Of a stretch of DNA of 64,000 nt, positions 7,514-16,127 are shown in pieces. Below the pieces are notes generated by a model. It was not told the DNA's origin, searched no databases, and saw only the letters and a list, made by a program, of their open reading frames with translations. Every line of letters starts with the position of its first letter. The first letter of the stretch is position 1. The translations under genes and the position numbers were made by a program. Source of the DNA: Tessaracoccus oleiagri (GTDB lineage: Bacteria > Actinomycetota > Actinomycetes > Propionibacteriales > Propionibacteriaceae); the NCBI RefSeq assembly GCF_900103275.1, contig NZ_FNGP01000001.1:186001-250000 (forward strand), read 5' to 3'.

Positions 7514-10200
7514 ACGAGTACCTCCTCCTGGGCCGGTGCGCCCACGGCCACGACGTCGTCCGGCGTCACCGCGGTGAGCACGCCCTCGCTGCCTGCGCAG
7601 CAGACGAGGGCGAAGTCCTGATTGGTCCGCGCGAGTTCCGCGACGCCTTGCAGCGCCCGGACCTCGGCGGGGGTGCCCACGACGTCGACGTGGTCGATGA
7701 AGACCACGGAGCCGGGGCGCGGGGCGAGGCGGCCGAGCGCGGCGACGACGTCGCCGGTGCCGGCCAGGTCGACGTAGTCGACGCGACGGCGGACCGCACC
7801 GGCCGACTCGGGCAGCAGTGCGCCGGCCACGCGGGCGCGGCCCGACTCGATGGCGAGCCGTCCGCTCAGCGCGAGCGCGGCCCCGGTGCGGGCGCCGAGC
7901 GGGCCGACGAGCCCCACGACCTGCCCGCGCCTGGCCTGCAGCGACACCGGGGCGAGCACGCCCTCGACGGCGACCTCCTCCGCGTGGAGGACCGCGTCCG
8001 TGCCCGGCCAGTTGCGCAGTGCCAACTGCTTGGTGAGCACCTCGCCCTCCATGTCGAACTCGGGCAGGGCGCGATCGAGCCACTTCGGCATCCACCAGGC
8101 ACGGTCGCCCAGGAGCGCCAGCACCGCGGGGACCAGCGTCATGCGGACGAGGAAGGCGTCGATCGCCACGCCGACGGCGAGCGCGAAGGCGATCTGCTTG
8201 ATCGCCATCATTCCCGCTGGGACGAAGAAGGCGAACACCGCGAACATGACGAGCGCGGCGGCGGTGACCACCGGGCCGGAGGCGACGAACCCGTGCCTGA
8301 TGGAGTCCATCGCCGACTTGCCGTGCACGTACTCCTCGCGGATGCGGGAGACGATGAAGATCTCGTAGTCCATTGCCAGGCCGAACAGGATGCCGATCAG
8401 GAGGATCGGCAGGAAGCTGATGATGGCCTCCGGCTTCTCGAGGTTGATGAGCTCCTTGAACCAGCCCTCATTGAACACGAGCTGGGTGAGCCCGAAGGAC
8501 GCGCCCACGCTCAGGAGGAACCCCACAGCGGTCTTGATCGGCACCCACACCGAGCGGAACACCGCCGCGAGCAGCACCAGGGTCAGCCCGACGACGAGGA
8601 ACCCGAAGGGCCACACCGCGGCGCCCAGCCGGCTGGTCACGTCGAGCTGTACGGCGGTGAAGCCGGTCACGTCGGCCTCGATGCCGCGCGACTCCTCCCA
8701 CGAGTCCGTCACCTCACGGAGCCGCTCGACGGTGCCCACGGTGGCGGGGTCGTCGGAAGCGGTGGTGGGGATGAGCTGGATGAGCGCGGTGTCGGCGTGC
8801 TGGTTGGGAACCGCCATGACCACGCGATCGACGCCCTCGACCGCCTCGACCTCTGTGCGCAGCTCGTCGACCAGCCCCAGGGGATCGGTGGAGCCGATGA
8901 TGCCGGCGGTGATGACGAGGGGCGCGTTGTAGCCGGGGCCGAAGTGCTCGGCCTGCAGGTCGTAGGCGATCCGCGACGAGCGCTCGGCGGGGCTCTGGCC
9001 GGCGTTCGGCAGCGACAGCACGAGGTTGGCCGCAGGCGCCGTCGCGACGCCGAGCACCGCCACCACCGCGATGATGGTGGCGATCGGGTGCGACGAGGTG
9101 ACCCCGACCCACCAGGAGAACGGGTTGCGCGGCATCGCCTTGCGGACGCGGGGCGCCTCGCCGGCGGCCATTGCGTCGCGCACCTTCTTCGGCCGCATGC
9201 GCTCACCCAGGAAGCCGCCGAGGGCCGGTAGAAGGGTGAGCGCGATCACCACGGCGAAGGCCACTGCTATCGCGGCGAAGACGCCCATCACTGTGAGGAA
9301 GGGGATGCCGGCGATGGCCAGTCCGGACAGCGCGATCGCGTTCGTGATGCCCGCGAAGACGACGGCGGAGCCGGCGGTCCCGATCGCCCGGGCCATGGAC
9401 TCCTCCGCAGCCATGCCCATCCGCAGCTGATCGCGGTGCCGCGAGAAGATGAACAGCGCGTAGTCGATGCCCACGGCGAGCCCTAGCATCACGGCCAGCA
9501 TCGGGGTGACGGAGTTGATCTCCATGACGCCCGTGGCGCCGAGCATCAGCGCCATGGCGAACGCAACGCCGAGCAGCGCGGTGACGATCGGGATGATCGC
9601 CGCCAGCACCGAACCGAGCATGATCAGCAGCACCACGAAGGACAGGATCACGCCGAACGCCTCGGTGATCGACAGCTCGGGCAACTCGATCTCGAACGCC
9701 TGTCCGCCCATCACCACCTCGGAGCCGGGCGGCAGCGCCTCCTGCACGCGCTCGCCCGCCTCGACGATCTCGGCGAGCTGTTCGGGGTTGGGGGTCTCGG
9801 AGACGTTCAGGGTGAGGCTCACCAACGCCGCGCGGCCATCGTCGGAGACCTGGCCCTCGACGAACTCGAACCAGGGCGAGCGGACCTCGTCGACGATGCC
9901 GGCTTGCTCGAACTCGGGCAGCAGCGCCTCGACCTCGTCGCGCAGCTGGTTGATGTCCTGACCATCGGGTGCGACGACGATGGCGGTCGCCGTGAGCGCG
10001 GAGCCCTGCGGGAACGTCATGTTGAGGCGCTTCAGCGCCTCCTGCGACGACGATCCCGGGATCTCGAACGTGTCGTTGAAGCGGCCCTGCAGGGCGAACC
10101 CGGCCCCACCGAGGACGGCTAGGGCAAGGAGCCAGATCAGCAGGACCCTGCCCCCATTGCGAAAGCACCAACGACCGAGGGCATAGAGTTTTGCCGACAT
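7510..10200 (-). CDS. MMPL (RND-type) transporter with ABC-ATPase-like C-terminal domain
   Basis: An 896-residue inner-membrane exporter. Residues 1 to about 690 form a standard MMPL/RND protein: two repeats of one plus five membrane helices, each with a large external loop, ending at MPKWLDRALPEFDMEGE. After that, residues about 725-896 resemble an ABC-transporter nucleotide-binding domain. The stretch VSLQARRGQVVGLVGPLGA is followed by LSGRLAIESGRARVAGALLP, as in ABC ATPases. However, the Walker A lysine is missing (GPLGARTGA at about 765-773) and the Walker B acid is altered (VVFIDHVD at about 830-838). It is therefore probably a non-catalytic remnant. I prefer the ATG at 10200 (GAGGAAG upstream) over 10242. 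It overlaps the YhgE-type gene by 4 nt and is divergent from tetR. Confidence 0.88.
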   Translation of the reverse strand: MSAKLYALGRWCFRNGGRVLLIWLLALAVLGGAGFALQGRFNDTFEIPGSSSQEALKRLNMTFPQGSALTATAIVVAPDGQDINQLRDEVEALLPEFEQAGIVDEVRSPWFEFVEGQVSDDGRAALVSLTLNVSETPNPEQLAEIVEAGERVQEALPPGSEVVMGGQAFEIELPELSITEAFGVILSFVVLLIMLGSVLAAIIPIVTALLGVAFAMALMLGATGVMEINSVTPMLAVMLGLAVGIDYALFIFSRHRDQLRMGMAAEESMARAIGTAGSAVVFAGITNAIALSGLAIAGIPFLTVMGVFAAIAVAFAVVIALTLLPALGGFLGERMRPKKVRDAMAAGEAPRVRKAMPRNPFSWWVGVTSSHPIATIIAVVAVLGVATAPAANLVLSLPNAGQSPAERSSRIAYDLQAEHFGPGYNAPLVITAGIIGSTDPLGLVDELRTEVEAVEGVDRVVMAVPNQHADTALIQLIPTTASDDPATVGTVERLREVTDSWEESRGIEADVTGFTAVQLDVTSRLGAAVWPFGFLVVGLTLVLLAAVFRSVWVPIKTAVGFLLSVGASFGLTQLVFNEGWFKELINLEKPEAIISFLPILLIGILFGLAMDYEIFIVSRIREEYVHGKSAMDSIRHGFVASGPVVTAAALVMFAVFAFFVPAGMMAIKQIAFALAVGVAIDAFLVRMTLVPAVLALLGDRAWWMPKWLDRALPEFDMEGEVLTKQLALRNWPGTDAVLHAEEVAVEGVLAPVSLQARRGQVVGLVGPLGARTGAALALSGRLAIESGRARVAGALLPESAGAVRRRVDYVDLAGTGDVVAALGRLAPRPGSVVFIDHVDVVGTPAEVRALQGVAELARTNQDFALVCCAGSEGVLTAVTPDDVVAVGAPAQEEVLV

Positions 10201-10210
10201 GAACTTCCTC

Positions 10211-10234
10211 GGATTTGAATACAGAAGTGAATCC
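10211..10234. promoter_or_regulatory. Candidate TetR operator
   Basis: Inverted repeat with 5-bp arms GGATT (10211-10215) and AATCC (10230-10234) in the 100-bp space between the divergent MMPL and tetR genes. The position suits control of both, but the arms are short. Confidence 0.4.
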
Positions 10235-10301
10235 AAACGCAAGGATACTCGCGCGCGCCGCGATCCCTAAACTGTGAGCCGTCCGGACGGAGCAGGAGAA
10301 G

Positions 10302-10886
10302 ATGAGCGAAACCACCCCCAGTCGCGAGGCGACCAAGACGCGCCTCATCGAGGCTGCGATCGAGGAGTTCGGGGAGCGGGGCATCGACGCGACGAGCGTC
10401 GAGCAGTTGTGCGAGCGCGCCGGCTTCACGCGCGGCGCCTTCTACTCGAATTTCCAGACCAAGGACGACCTCTGCATCGCCGTCCTGGAGTACAACCGCG
10501 AGCAGATCCTGCAGCAGTTGGCGGTGGCCTTCTCGGCGGAGCCGGAAGGCGACCTGGACTGGGCGTTGAACGTCGCGCTCCCGGGCTTCTTCGAGTCGCT
10601 GAACCCGACGATGAACGCGCGCCTCACGATGCTCGAGATCCGGTTGCGCGCCACCCGGGTGCCGGAGCTGCAGCAGCGACTCAAGGACTTCGAGTCGGAG
10701 ACCAAGCCGAAGATGGAGGCGATCCTCACGGAGTTGGCGGAGTCGCTCGGCGCCCACTTCAGCCTCGCCCTGGGCGACCTGATCAGCGTCGCCGAGGCGA
10801 TCTACCTGCACCAGTTGCTGGAGGGCGACGACGACCGCCTGCTCAAGGCGACGGTCTCGGCGCTGGTGACCACCGGCCGCGCGTAA
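10302..10886 (+). CDS. TetR-family transcriptional regulator
   Basis: A 194-residue repressor-type protein. The N-terminal helix-turn-helix is typical: TRLIEAAIEEFGERGIDATS, then QLCERAGFTRGAFYSNFQTKDDL at about residues 35-57. The rest is a helical ligand-binding domain without a recognisable specificity. AGGAGAAG precedes the ATG. It is divergent from the MMPL and YhgE-type genes, the usual arrangement for a regulator of an adjacent exporter. A ligand such as a lipid or drug would be the natural inducer (inference). Confidence 0.9.
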   Translation: MSETTPSREATKTRLIEAAIEEFGERGIDATSVEQLCERAGFTRGAFYSNFQTKDDLCIAVLEYNREQILQQLAVAFSAEPEGDLDWALNVALPGFFESLNPTMNARLTMLEIRLRATRVPELQQRLKDFESETKPKMEAILTELAESLGAHFSLALGDLISVAEAIYLHQLLEGDDDRLLKATVSALVTTGRA

Positions 10887-10892
10887 CCGGCG

Positions 10893-11753
10893 TCAGGTCT
10901 GCGAGCCCCAGGGCAGCTTGGGTCCGCGGATTCCGGCGTCGGCGAGGGCCTGCTGCGCCCGCTGCCGGATGGCCCGCATGGGCGCCCACTGCTGGTTCGG
11001 GGCCGTCTTGAGTGAGATCTGCAGCGTCATCCTGGCCCCGTCGAGGCTGCCCACGCCGAGCACGTTCGGCGGTTCGAGCACCGAGCCGGAGAACTGCTCC
11101 TCCTCGTTCAGCCCGGCGACGGCCTCCCGCAGCACCGCGATCGCGCGGTCCGGGTCCTCGTCGGCCGCGATGACGATGTCGACGATGACCGAGGTGGTGC
11201 CCTGCGACACGTTGCCGAGGTTCAGCACCTCGCCGTTGCGGATGTACCAGAGGGTGCCCGACGCGTCGCGCACCTTCGTGACGCGGAGCGTGACCTCCTC
11301 CACGGTGCCGGTGATGGCGTCGATCTTGACCAGGTCGCCGACCCCGAACTGGTCCTCCACCAGCATGAAGATGCCCGACAGGTAGTCCTTGACGAGCGAC
11401 TGCGCCCCGAAGCCGATCGCCACGCCGCCGATGCCGGCCGAGGCCAGCAGCGGCGCCATCGGGATGTCGAAGATCGCCAGCACGGTGAGCAGGGTCACGA
11501 CGACGAGCACCACGTCGGCGACGCTGCGCAGCAGTGACCCGAGGGTCTTGACGCGCTGCTGGTGCCGCAGGTTCTGGGTGTCGGTGCCGAGCAGGGCCGA
11601 CGCGCGGTCGCTGAACTTCTGCAGGCCCTCCGGCGGCTTGGCGAGCAGGAACGCGGTGACCCGCCGGATCGCGAACGCGAGCACCACGCGCAGGACGAAC
11701 GCGATGAGGACGACGGTGGAGGCCTTCAGCAGGCCGGTGGTGAGATCTTCCAT
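10893..11753 (-). CDS. MscS-family mechanosensitive channel
   Basis: A 286-residue membrane channel with three N-terminal helices. The pore-lining segment (LASAGIGGVAIGFGAQSLVKDYLSG) and the beta domain starting FMLVEDQFGVGDLVKID are hallmarks of MscS. Such channels open on hypo-osmotic shock and release solutes. It is convergent with tetR, 6 nt apart. The ATG at 11753 has a TAGCAT box 8 nt upstream and only a G-rich run in place of a clear ribosome site, so the message may be leaderless. Confidence 0.9.
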   Translation of the reverse strand: MEDLTTGLLKASTVVLIAFVLRVVLAFAIRRVTAFLLAKPPEGLQKFSDRASALLGTDTQNLRHQQRVKTLGSLLRSVADVVLVVVTLLTVLAIFDIPMAPLLASAGIGGVAIGFGAQSLVKDYLSGIFMLVEDQFGVGDLVKIDAITGTVEEVTLRVTKVRDASGTLWYIRNGEVLNLGNVSQGTTSVIVDIVIAADEDPDRAIAVLREAVAGLNEEEQFSGSVLEPPNVLGVGSLDGARMTLQISLKTAPNQQWAPMRAIRQRAQQALADAGIRGPKLPWGSQT

Positions 11754-11764
11754 CGCCCCCGATG

Positions 11765-13042
11765 CTAACCGCTCGGGCTGGCCGGCGGCTCGGGGCTCGG
11801 CGACGCGCTGGCCGTGCTGGGCTCCTCCGAGGGCGGAGGCGGCGGCTCGGGGCTCGGGCTGGGCTCTGAGTTTTCCGAGGCTTCCGGCGCCGACGTGCTG
11901 GGCTCCTCCGACGGGGAAGGGCTCGGTTCCTCGGACGGCGGCGGATTCGGTTCCTCCGACGGCGACGGGCTCGGCTCCTCCGACTGTGACGGCGGCGGCT
12001 CCGACGGTGAGCCCTCCGCGGGCGGGGCCGAGGGCGACGCGTCGGGCGACCCGCTGGGACTCGAGGACGGCGACCCCGAGGCATCGGGAGACGGAGAAGG
12101 GCTCGGCGACGGCGACGGGCTCGGCGAAGGTGAAGGGCTCGGCGAAGGGCTGGGTGACGGCGAAGGCGAAGGGCTCGGCGACCGGCTCGGCGAGGGCGAC
12201 GGGGACGGGCTCGGCGAGGCCGAGGCGCTGGGCGACAGCGCCGGCCGGGGCGAGAAACCGAGGTCGATCATCCCGGCGGTGTCGACGAGCACCGCACGCC
12301 CGCGCAGCCAGTCCTCGGGATCGGTGAACTGGCCGTTGGCGCGAACCTCGAGGTGCAGGTGGCAGCCGGTGGAGTAGCCGGTGTTGCCGACGCGACCGAT
12401 GGCCTGCCGCCGACCCACCTCCTGGCCCACCGTCACGGCCGCCGACGACAGGTGCGCATAGTTGGTGACGACGCGGTAGCCGCCCAGGCGTCCGTGGTCG
12501 ACGGAGACCATGTTGCCGTTGCCGCCGGCCCAGCCGACGAACGTCACGCGTCCGGGTGCGGCGGCGCCCACCGGCGTGCCGCAGGGCGCGGCGAAGTCCA
12601 GTCCGGTGTGCAGCTTGTAGTAGCCGAGGACGGGGTGCTTGCGCATGCCGAACCGCGACGTCTTCCGGCCCTGCACGGGTACCGACAGGAGGTCGCCGCC
12701 GGCGTCGCCGACGAACTCCAGCTTCTGCTTCGGTGTCCCGGGCGGCGGGCGGGGCAGGAACCGGTCCTCGCGGTAGGTGAACTCCTCGATCAGGGGTCCG
12801 ACGTGCACGCTCCGCTCCGCCGACGGCAGCCCTGCCGGCGTCGGCGACGCCTCAACCCCCATTTCGGCCATCGCTTGGGGAACCGTGGGTTCTGCGGTGC
12901 TGAAGGTGGGGTCCATCGTCTGCTGGACGACGGGCAACGGCAGCGCCACGACCGGCTGTGGTTCCCGCGAGGTGAGGATCGAGGCCGTTCCGAGCACCAG
13001 CGCTGCTGCTGTGGCTGCGGCGACCCCCGATTTCACACGCAC
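11765..13042 (-). CDS. Secreted M23 peptidase with Ser/Pro-rich tail
   Basis: A 425-residue LytM-type zinc endopeptidase predicted to cut peptidoglycan cross-bridges outside the membrane. A hydrophobic N-terminal segment (VAAATAAALVLGTASIL) acts as signal or anchor. The catalytic domain at about 120-250 holds HTGLD (zinc His and Asp near 145-149) and HLHLE (near 227-231). The last 150 or so residues are almost only Ser, Pro and Glu in PSPS and SEEPSPS repeats, a cell-wall-spanning type of linker encoded by short tandem DNA repeats. The GTG at 13042 is the only in-frame start before the signal segment that I favour; its ribosome site is weak. Confidence 0.87.
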   Translation of the reverse strand: MRVKSGVAAATAAALVLGTASILTSREPQPVVALPLPVVQQTMDPTFSTAEPTVPQAMAEMGVEASPTPAGLPSAERSVHVGPLIEEFTYREDRFLPRPPPGTPKQKLEFVGDAGGDLLSVPVQGRKTSRFGMRKHPVLGYYKLHTGLDFAAPCGTPVGAAAPGRVTFVGWAGGNGNMVSVDHGRLGGYRVVTNYAHLSSAAVTVGQEVGRRQAIGRVGNTGYSTGCHLHLEVRANGQFTDPEDWLRGRAVLVDTAGMIDLGFSPRPALSPSASASPSPSPSPSPSRSPSPSPSPSPSPSPSPSPSPSPSPSPSPSPSPDASGSPSSSPSGSPDASPSAPPAEGSPSEPPPSQSEEPSPSPSEEPNPPPSEEPSPSPSEEPSTSAPEASENSEPSPSPEPPPPPSEEPSTASASPSPEPPASPSG

Positions 13043-13100
13043 GGGTTCATCAAATCACGGACGTGGGGCCAAATCCAGAGGTCGGGTAAGATTGGTCGGC

Positions 13101-14537
13101 GTGCCAAGTTTGACCCGAGCCCAGACCAACGCTATGGAACACCTCCTGCGCATCGCGCCGGTGATCGACGAGCTCGGTGACCTCTTCCGCGCCGCGGGCC
13201 ACGAGCTCTACCTCGTCGGCGGCTCGGTCCGCGACGCACTCCTCGGCCGGCTGGGCCACGACCTCGACTTCACCACGTCGGCCCGCCCCGACGACACGCA
13301 CGAGCTCCTCAAGCGTTTCACGCCCACCACCTGGGACATCGGCAAGGCCTTCGGCACCATCGGTGCGCTGAAGCGGGCCGAGGACGTCGAGTGGAAGATC
13401 GAGGTGACCACCTTCCGCGCCGACGCGTACGACGGCGAGACCCGCAAGCCGGAGGTGGCGTTCGGCGACTCCATCGAGGGCGACCTGATCCGCCGCGACT
13501 TCACCGTCAACGCCATGGCCATCGACGTGCGGACCCGCAAGTTCGTCGACCCGTACGGCGGCCTCCAGGACCTGGCCGACGGCACGATCCGCACCCCCTC
13601 CACTCCCGAGGTGTCGTTCTCCGACGACCCGCTGCGCATGCTCCGGGCGGCGCGGTTCGCGTCGCGGCTGGGCTTCATGGTGGCGCCCGAGGTGGTGCGC
13701 GCGATGACCGACATGGCAGAGCGCATCGAGATCGTCTCCGTGGAGCGGATCCAGGCCGAGCTCAACGGGCTGCTGCTCACCGACGAGCCGCGCGAGGGCC
13801 TGAACCTGCTGGTCGAGACCGGCCTGATGGACCACTTCCTGCCCGAGGTGCCCGCCCTGCGCCTCGAGCGCGACGAGCACCACCGCCACAAGGACGTCTA
13901 CGAGCACTCGTTGACGGTCCTCGACCAGGCGATCGCGCTGGAGAAGGCACGCGGCCACGAGCCCGACATCGTCAACCGGCTCGCCGCCCTGCTCCACGAC
14001 GTCGGCAAGCCGCCGACGCGGAAGTTCGAGGGCAGCAAGGTCACGTTCCACCACCACGACGTCGTCGGCGCCAAGATGGTGACCAAGCGGCTCAGGGCGC
14101 TCAACTACCCGTCGGCGGTGATCAAGTCCGTCGCGCGGCTCATCGAGCTCCACCTCCGGTTCCACGGCTACGCCGACGGCGCCTGGTCCGACTCGGCGGT
14201 CCGCCGCTACGTCCGCGACGCCGGCGACGAGCTGGAGCGCCTCCACATCCTGACGCGCGCCGACTGCACGACTCGCAACGTCGGCAAGGCCACCAGGCTC
14301 CGCCGCGCGTACGAGGAGCTCGAGTGGCGGATCGACGAGCTCGCGGGCCAGGAGGAGCTCGCCGCCATCCGGCCCCATCTCGACGGTACGCAGATCATGG
14401 AGATCCTCGGGATCGCGCCCGGGCGCGAGGTGGGCGAGGCCTACAAGTTCCTGCTCGAGCACCGGCTGGAGCACGGGCCCGTCGACGACGAGACCGCCCG
14501 CGAGTTGCTGCTCGACTGGTGGGCCGCGCGCCAGTAG
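13101..14537 (+). CDS. pcnA: CCA tRNA nucleotidyltransferase
   Basis: A 478-residue enzyme that adds or repairs the 3' CCA end of tRNAs without a template. It has the class II nucleotidyltransferase head with LVGGSVRDALLGR and the catalytic pair in HDLDFTT, the RRDFTVNAMA motif, and a C-terminal HD-type domain (LLHDVGKPPTR). GTG at 13101 gives a length almost equal to the mycobacterial protein (480). A TAAGAT box ends 8 nt upstream and no ribosome site is present, so translation is probably leaderless. The opposite-strand M23 gene starts 58 nt away. Confidence 0.93.
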   Translation: MPSLTRAQTNAMEHLLRIAPVIDELGDLFRAAGHELYLVGGSVRDALLGRLGHDLDFTTSARPDDTHELLKRFTPTTWDIGKAFGTIGALKRAEDVEWKIEVTTFRADAYDGETRKPEVAFGDSIEGDLIRRDFTVNAMAIDVRTRKFVDPYGGLQDLADGTIRTPSTPEVSFSDDPLRMLRAARFASRLGFMVAPEVVRAMTDMAERIEIVSVERIQAELNGLLLTDEPREGLNLLVETGLMDHFLPEVPALRLERDEHHRHKDVYEHSLTVLDQAIALEKARGHEPDIVNRLAALLHDVGKPPTRKFEGSKVTFHHHDVVGAKMVTKRLRALNYPSAVIKSVARLIELHLRFHGYADGAWSDSAVRRYVRDAGDELERLHILTRADCTTRNVGKATRLRRAYEELEWRIDELAGQEELAAIRPHLDGTQIMEILGIAPGREVGEAYKFLLEHRLEHGPVDDETARELLLDWWAARQ

Positions 14538-14576
14538 CCGCCGGTCGATTCCCGCGCGAGCGGCTCGCGTCCGCAG

Positions 14577-14588
14577 TAGCGTCGGGGC
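14577..14588 (+). promoter_or_regulatory. Leaderless promoter (-10 TAGCGT)
   Basis: TAGCGT followed by 6 nt and then the ATG of the hydrolase gene, with no ribosome-binding site between. This is the spacing expected when transcription starts at the start codon. Confidence 0.6.
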
Positions 14589-15455
14589 ATGGATGAACAG
14601 ACCATCACGCTCCGGACCAACGACGGGATCAACCTCCACGTCTACCGCTGGGCCCCCGACGACCAGCCCAAGGCCGCCGTCCAGGTCCACCACGGCCTCG
14701 CCGAGCACGCGGGCCGATACCGTCGACTGGCCGAGGCCCTGACGGCCGCCGGCTACCTCGTCTACGCGCCCGACCAGCGGGCCTCCGGCAGGTCCGCCGC
14801 CGGCGACTACGGCAACTGGGGCCCGGACGGGTGGGCCGGCTGGGTGGACGACTACGCGCTGCTCAACGCCCGGATCCGCGCCGACAACCCTCAGCTCGAC
14901 GTCGCGCTCATCGGCCACAGCATGGGGTCGTTCGGCGCGCAGCAGTACCTGCTCGAGCACTCCGCGGAGGTGGCCTCCGTCGTGCTCATCGGCACCGGCG
15001 ACGTCGTGGACCTCGTCCCGCTGCTCACCGCGGAGGGGCCGGCCGACCTGTCCGCCTTCAACGCGTCCTTCGAGCACCGGACGGGGTTCGAGTGGCTCAG
15101 CCGCGACGAGGCGGAGGTGGACAAGTACGTCGCCGACGAGGCGAGCGGCTGGTCCGCACCGCTGCCGGCCGACCTCAAGTCCCTGCTCCACGCGGCAGAG
15201 CCCGCGGCGCTGGAGGGCATCCGCGAGGACCTGCCGATCCTCCTGCTCTCGGGCGACCGCGACCCGGTCGGCGGCGACCTCGGGGAAGGTGTGGAGCGCA
15301 CCGCGGCGCGCTACCGCGAGGCGGGGCTGCGCGACGTGATCGTGAAGCTCTATCCGGAGGCCCGCCACGAGGTGCTCAACGAGATAAACCGCGACGAGGT
15401 GACCGCCGACGTCGTCGACTTCCTCGATCGCACCGTCGGGTACCCCCAGCAGTGA
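14589..15455 (+). CDS. Alpha/beta hydrolase, monoacylglycerol-lipase type
   Basis: A 288-residue serine hydrolase of the S33/monoacylglycerol lipase group. Features in order: lid-proximal YRWAPDDQPKA, the oxyanion region VHHGLAEHAGRY, the nucleophile elbow GHSMGS, a late acid in LLSGDRDPV and the catalytic His in ARHEVLNE. No signal peptide is seen, so it is cytoplasmic. Substrate is likely a lipid or other ester, not determinable here. It is convergent with the PfpI-type gene and the two share a strong hairpin terminator. Confidence 0.87.
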   Translation: MDEQTITLRTNDGINLHVYRWAPDDQPKAAVQVHHGLAEHAGRYRRLAEALTAAGYLVYAPDQRASGRSAAGDYGNWGPDGWAGWVDDYALLNARIRADNPQLDVALIGHSMGSFGAQQYLLEHSAEVASVVLIGTGDVVDLVPLLTAEGPADLSAFNASFEHRTGFEWLSRDEAEVDKYVADEASGWSAPLPADLKSLLHAAEPAALEGIREDLPILLLSGDRDPVGGDLGEGVERTAARYREAGLRDVIVKLYPEARHEVLNEINRDEVTADVVDFLDRTVGYPQQ

Positions 15456-15456
15456 A

Positions 15457-15499
15457 GCAGGAGAGGGGCCGGACCCGAATGGCCCGGCCCCTCTCCTGC
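15457..15499. terminator. Bidirectional hairpin between convergent genes
   Basis: Perfect 16-bp stem (GCAGGAGAGGGGCCGG and its complement) with an 11-nt loop. It starts 1 nt after the hydrolase stop and ends 9 nt before the stop of the opposite gene. There is no T tract. Confidence 0.8.
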
Positions 15500-15508
15500 G
15501 GCCCACGC

Positions 15509-16057
15509 TCAGGCCCGTTGGCCCTTGTGCATGCCTTCGGCGATCTCCTCGACGAGCTTCTTGTTGAAGGCGGGCAGGTCGTCGGGCTTGCGGCTCGACA
15601 CCAGCCCCTCGTCCACCACGACCTCCTGGTCGACCCAATCGGCGCCCGCGTTGACCAGGTCCGTCCGGAGGCTCGGGTACGACGTGATCGTCCGGCCCTT
15701 CAACACGTCGGCCTCGGCGAGGATCCAGGCGCCATGGCAGATCACGCCCACCGGTTTGCCGTTCTCGAAGAAGCTGCGAACGAAGCCCACCGCAGCCTCG
15801 TCCATGCGGAGGTGGTCGGCGTTGACGACGCCGCCGGGCAGGACCAGCGCGTCGTAGTCGTTGGCGTTCGCCTCCGACGTCGTGATGTCGACCGGGGCCT
15901 GGAACCCCTTCTTGCCCTCGATCTCGCCGCCCTTGGGCGCGATGAGCGTGACCTCCGCGCCCTCGGCGCTGAGCGCCTCCCAGGGGCTGGTCAGCTCGCT
16001 GTCCTCGTATCCGTCGGTGAGCACGAACGCCACCTTCTTGCCATTCAGTCGGCTCAT
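15509..16057 (-). CDS. DJ-1/PfpI family protein
   Basis: A 182-residue class I glutamine-amidotransferase-like protein. The nucleophile elbow VICHGA places Cys107 and His108, and the conserved acid lies in the early TDGYEDSELTSPWEAL. Members act as proteases, glyoxalases/deglycases or stress chaperones, so a protective role against damaged proteins or aldehydes is likely. The start at 16057 has AAGGAGATG upstream; the longer frame from 16090 is less likely. Confidence 0.88.
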   Translation of the reverse strand: MSRLNGKKVAFVLTDGYEDSELTSPWEALSAEGAEVTLIAPKGGEIEGKKGFQAPVDITTSEANANDYDALVLPGGVVNADHLRMDEAAVGFVRSFFENGKPVGVICHGAWILAEADVLKGRTITSYPSLRTDLVNAGADWVDQEVVVDEGLVSSRKPDDLPAFNKKLVEEIAEGMHKGQRA

Positions 16058-16127
16058 CGTCCACATCTCCTTGATCGTCGGGTATCCCACCGTAACCAGC
16101 CGATGGCGGCATTTCGGGCGAATCGGG

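Noticed and set aside
4802-7621. 939-codon open frame on the plus strand
   Set aside because: It is the antisense of the repetitive YhgE-type gene; the composition (His, Arg, Glu-rich) and lack of a start site mark it as a high-GC shadow.
12050-12240. Regular short repeats resembling a CRISPR array
   Set aside because: Repeats are 6-12 nt, contiguous, in frame and code for the Ser/Pro tail of the M23 peptidase.
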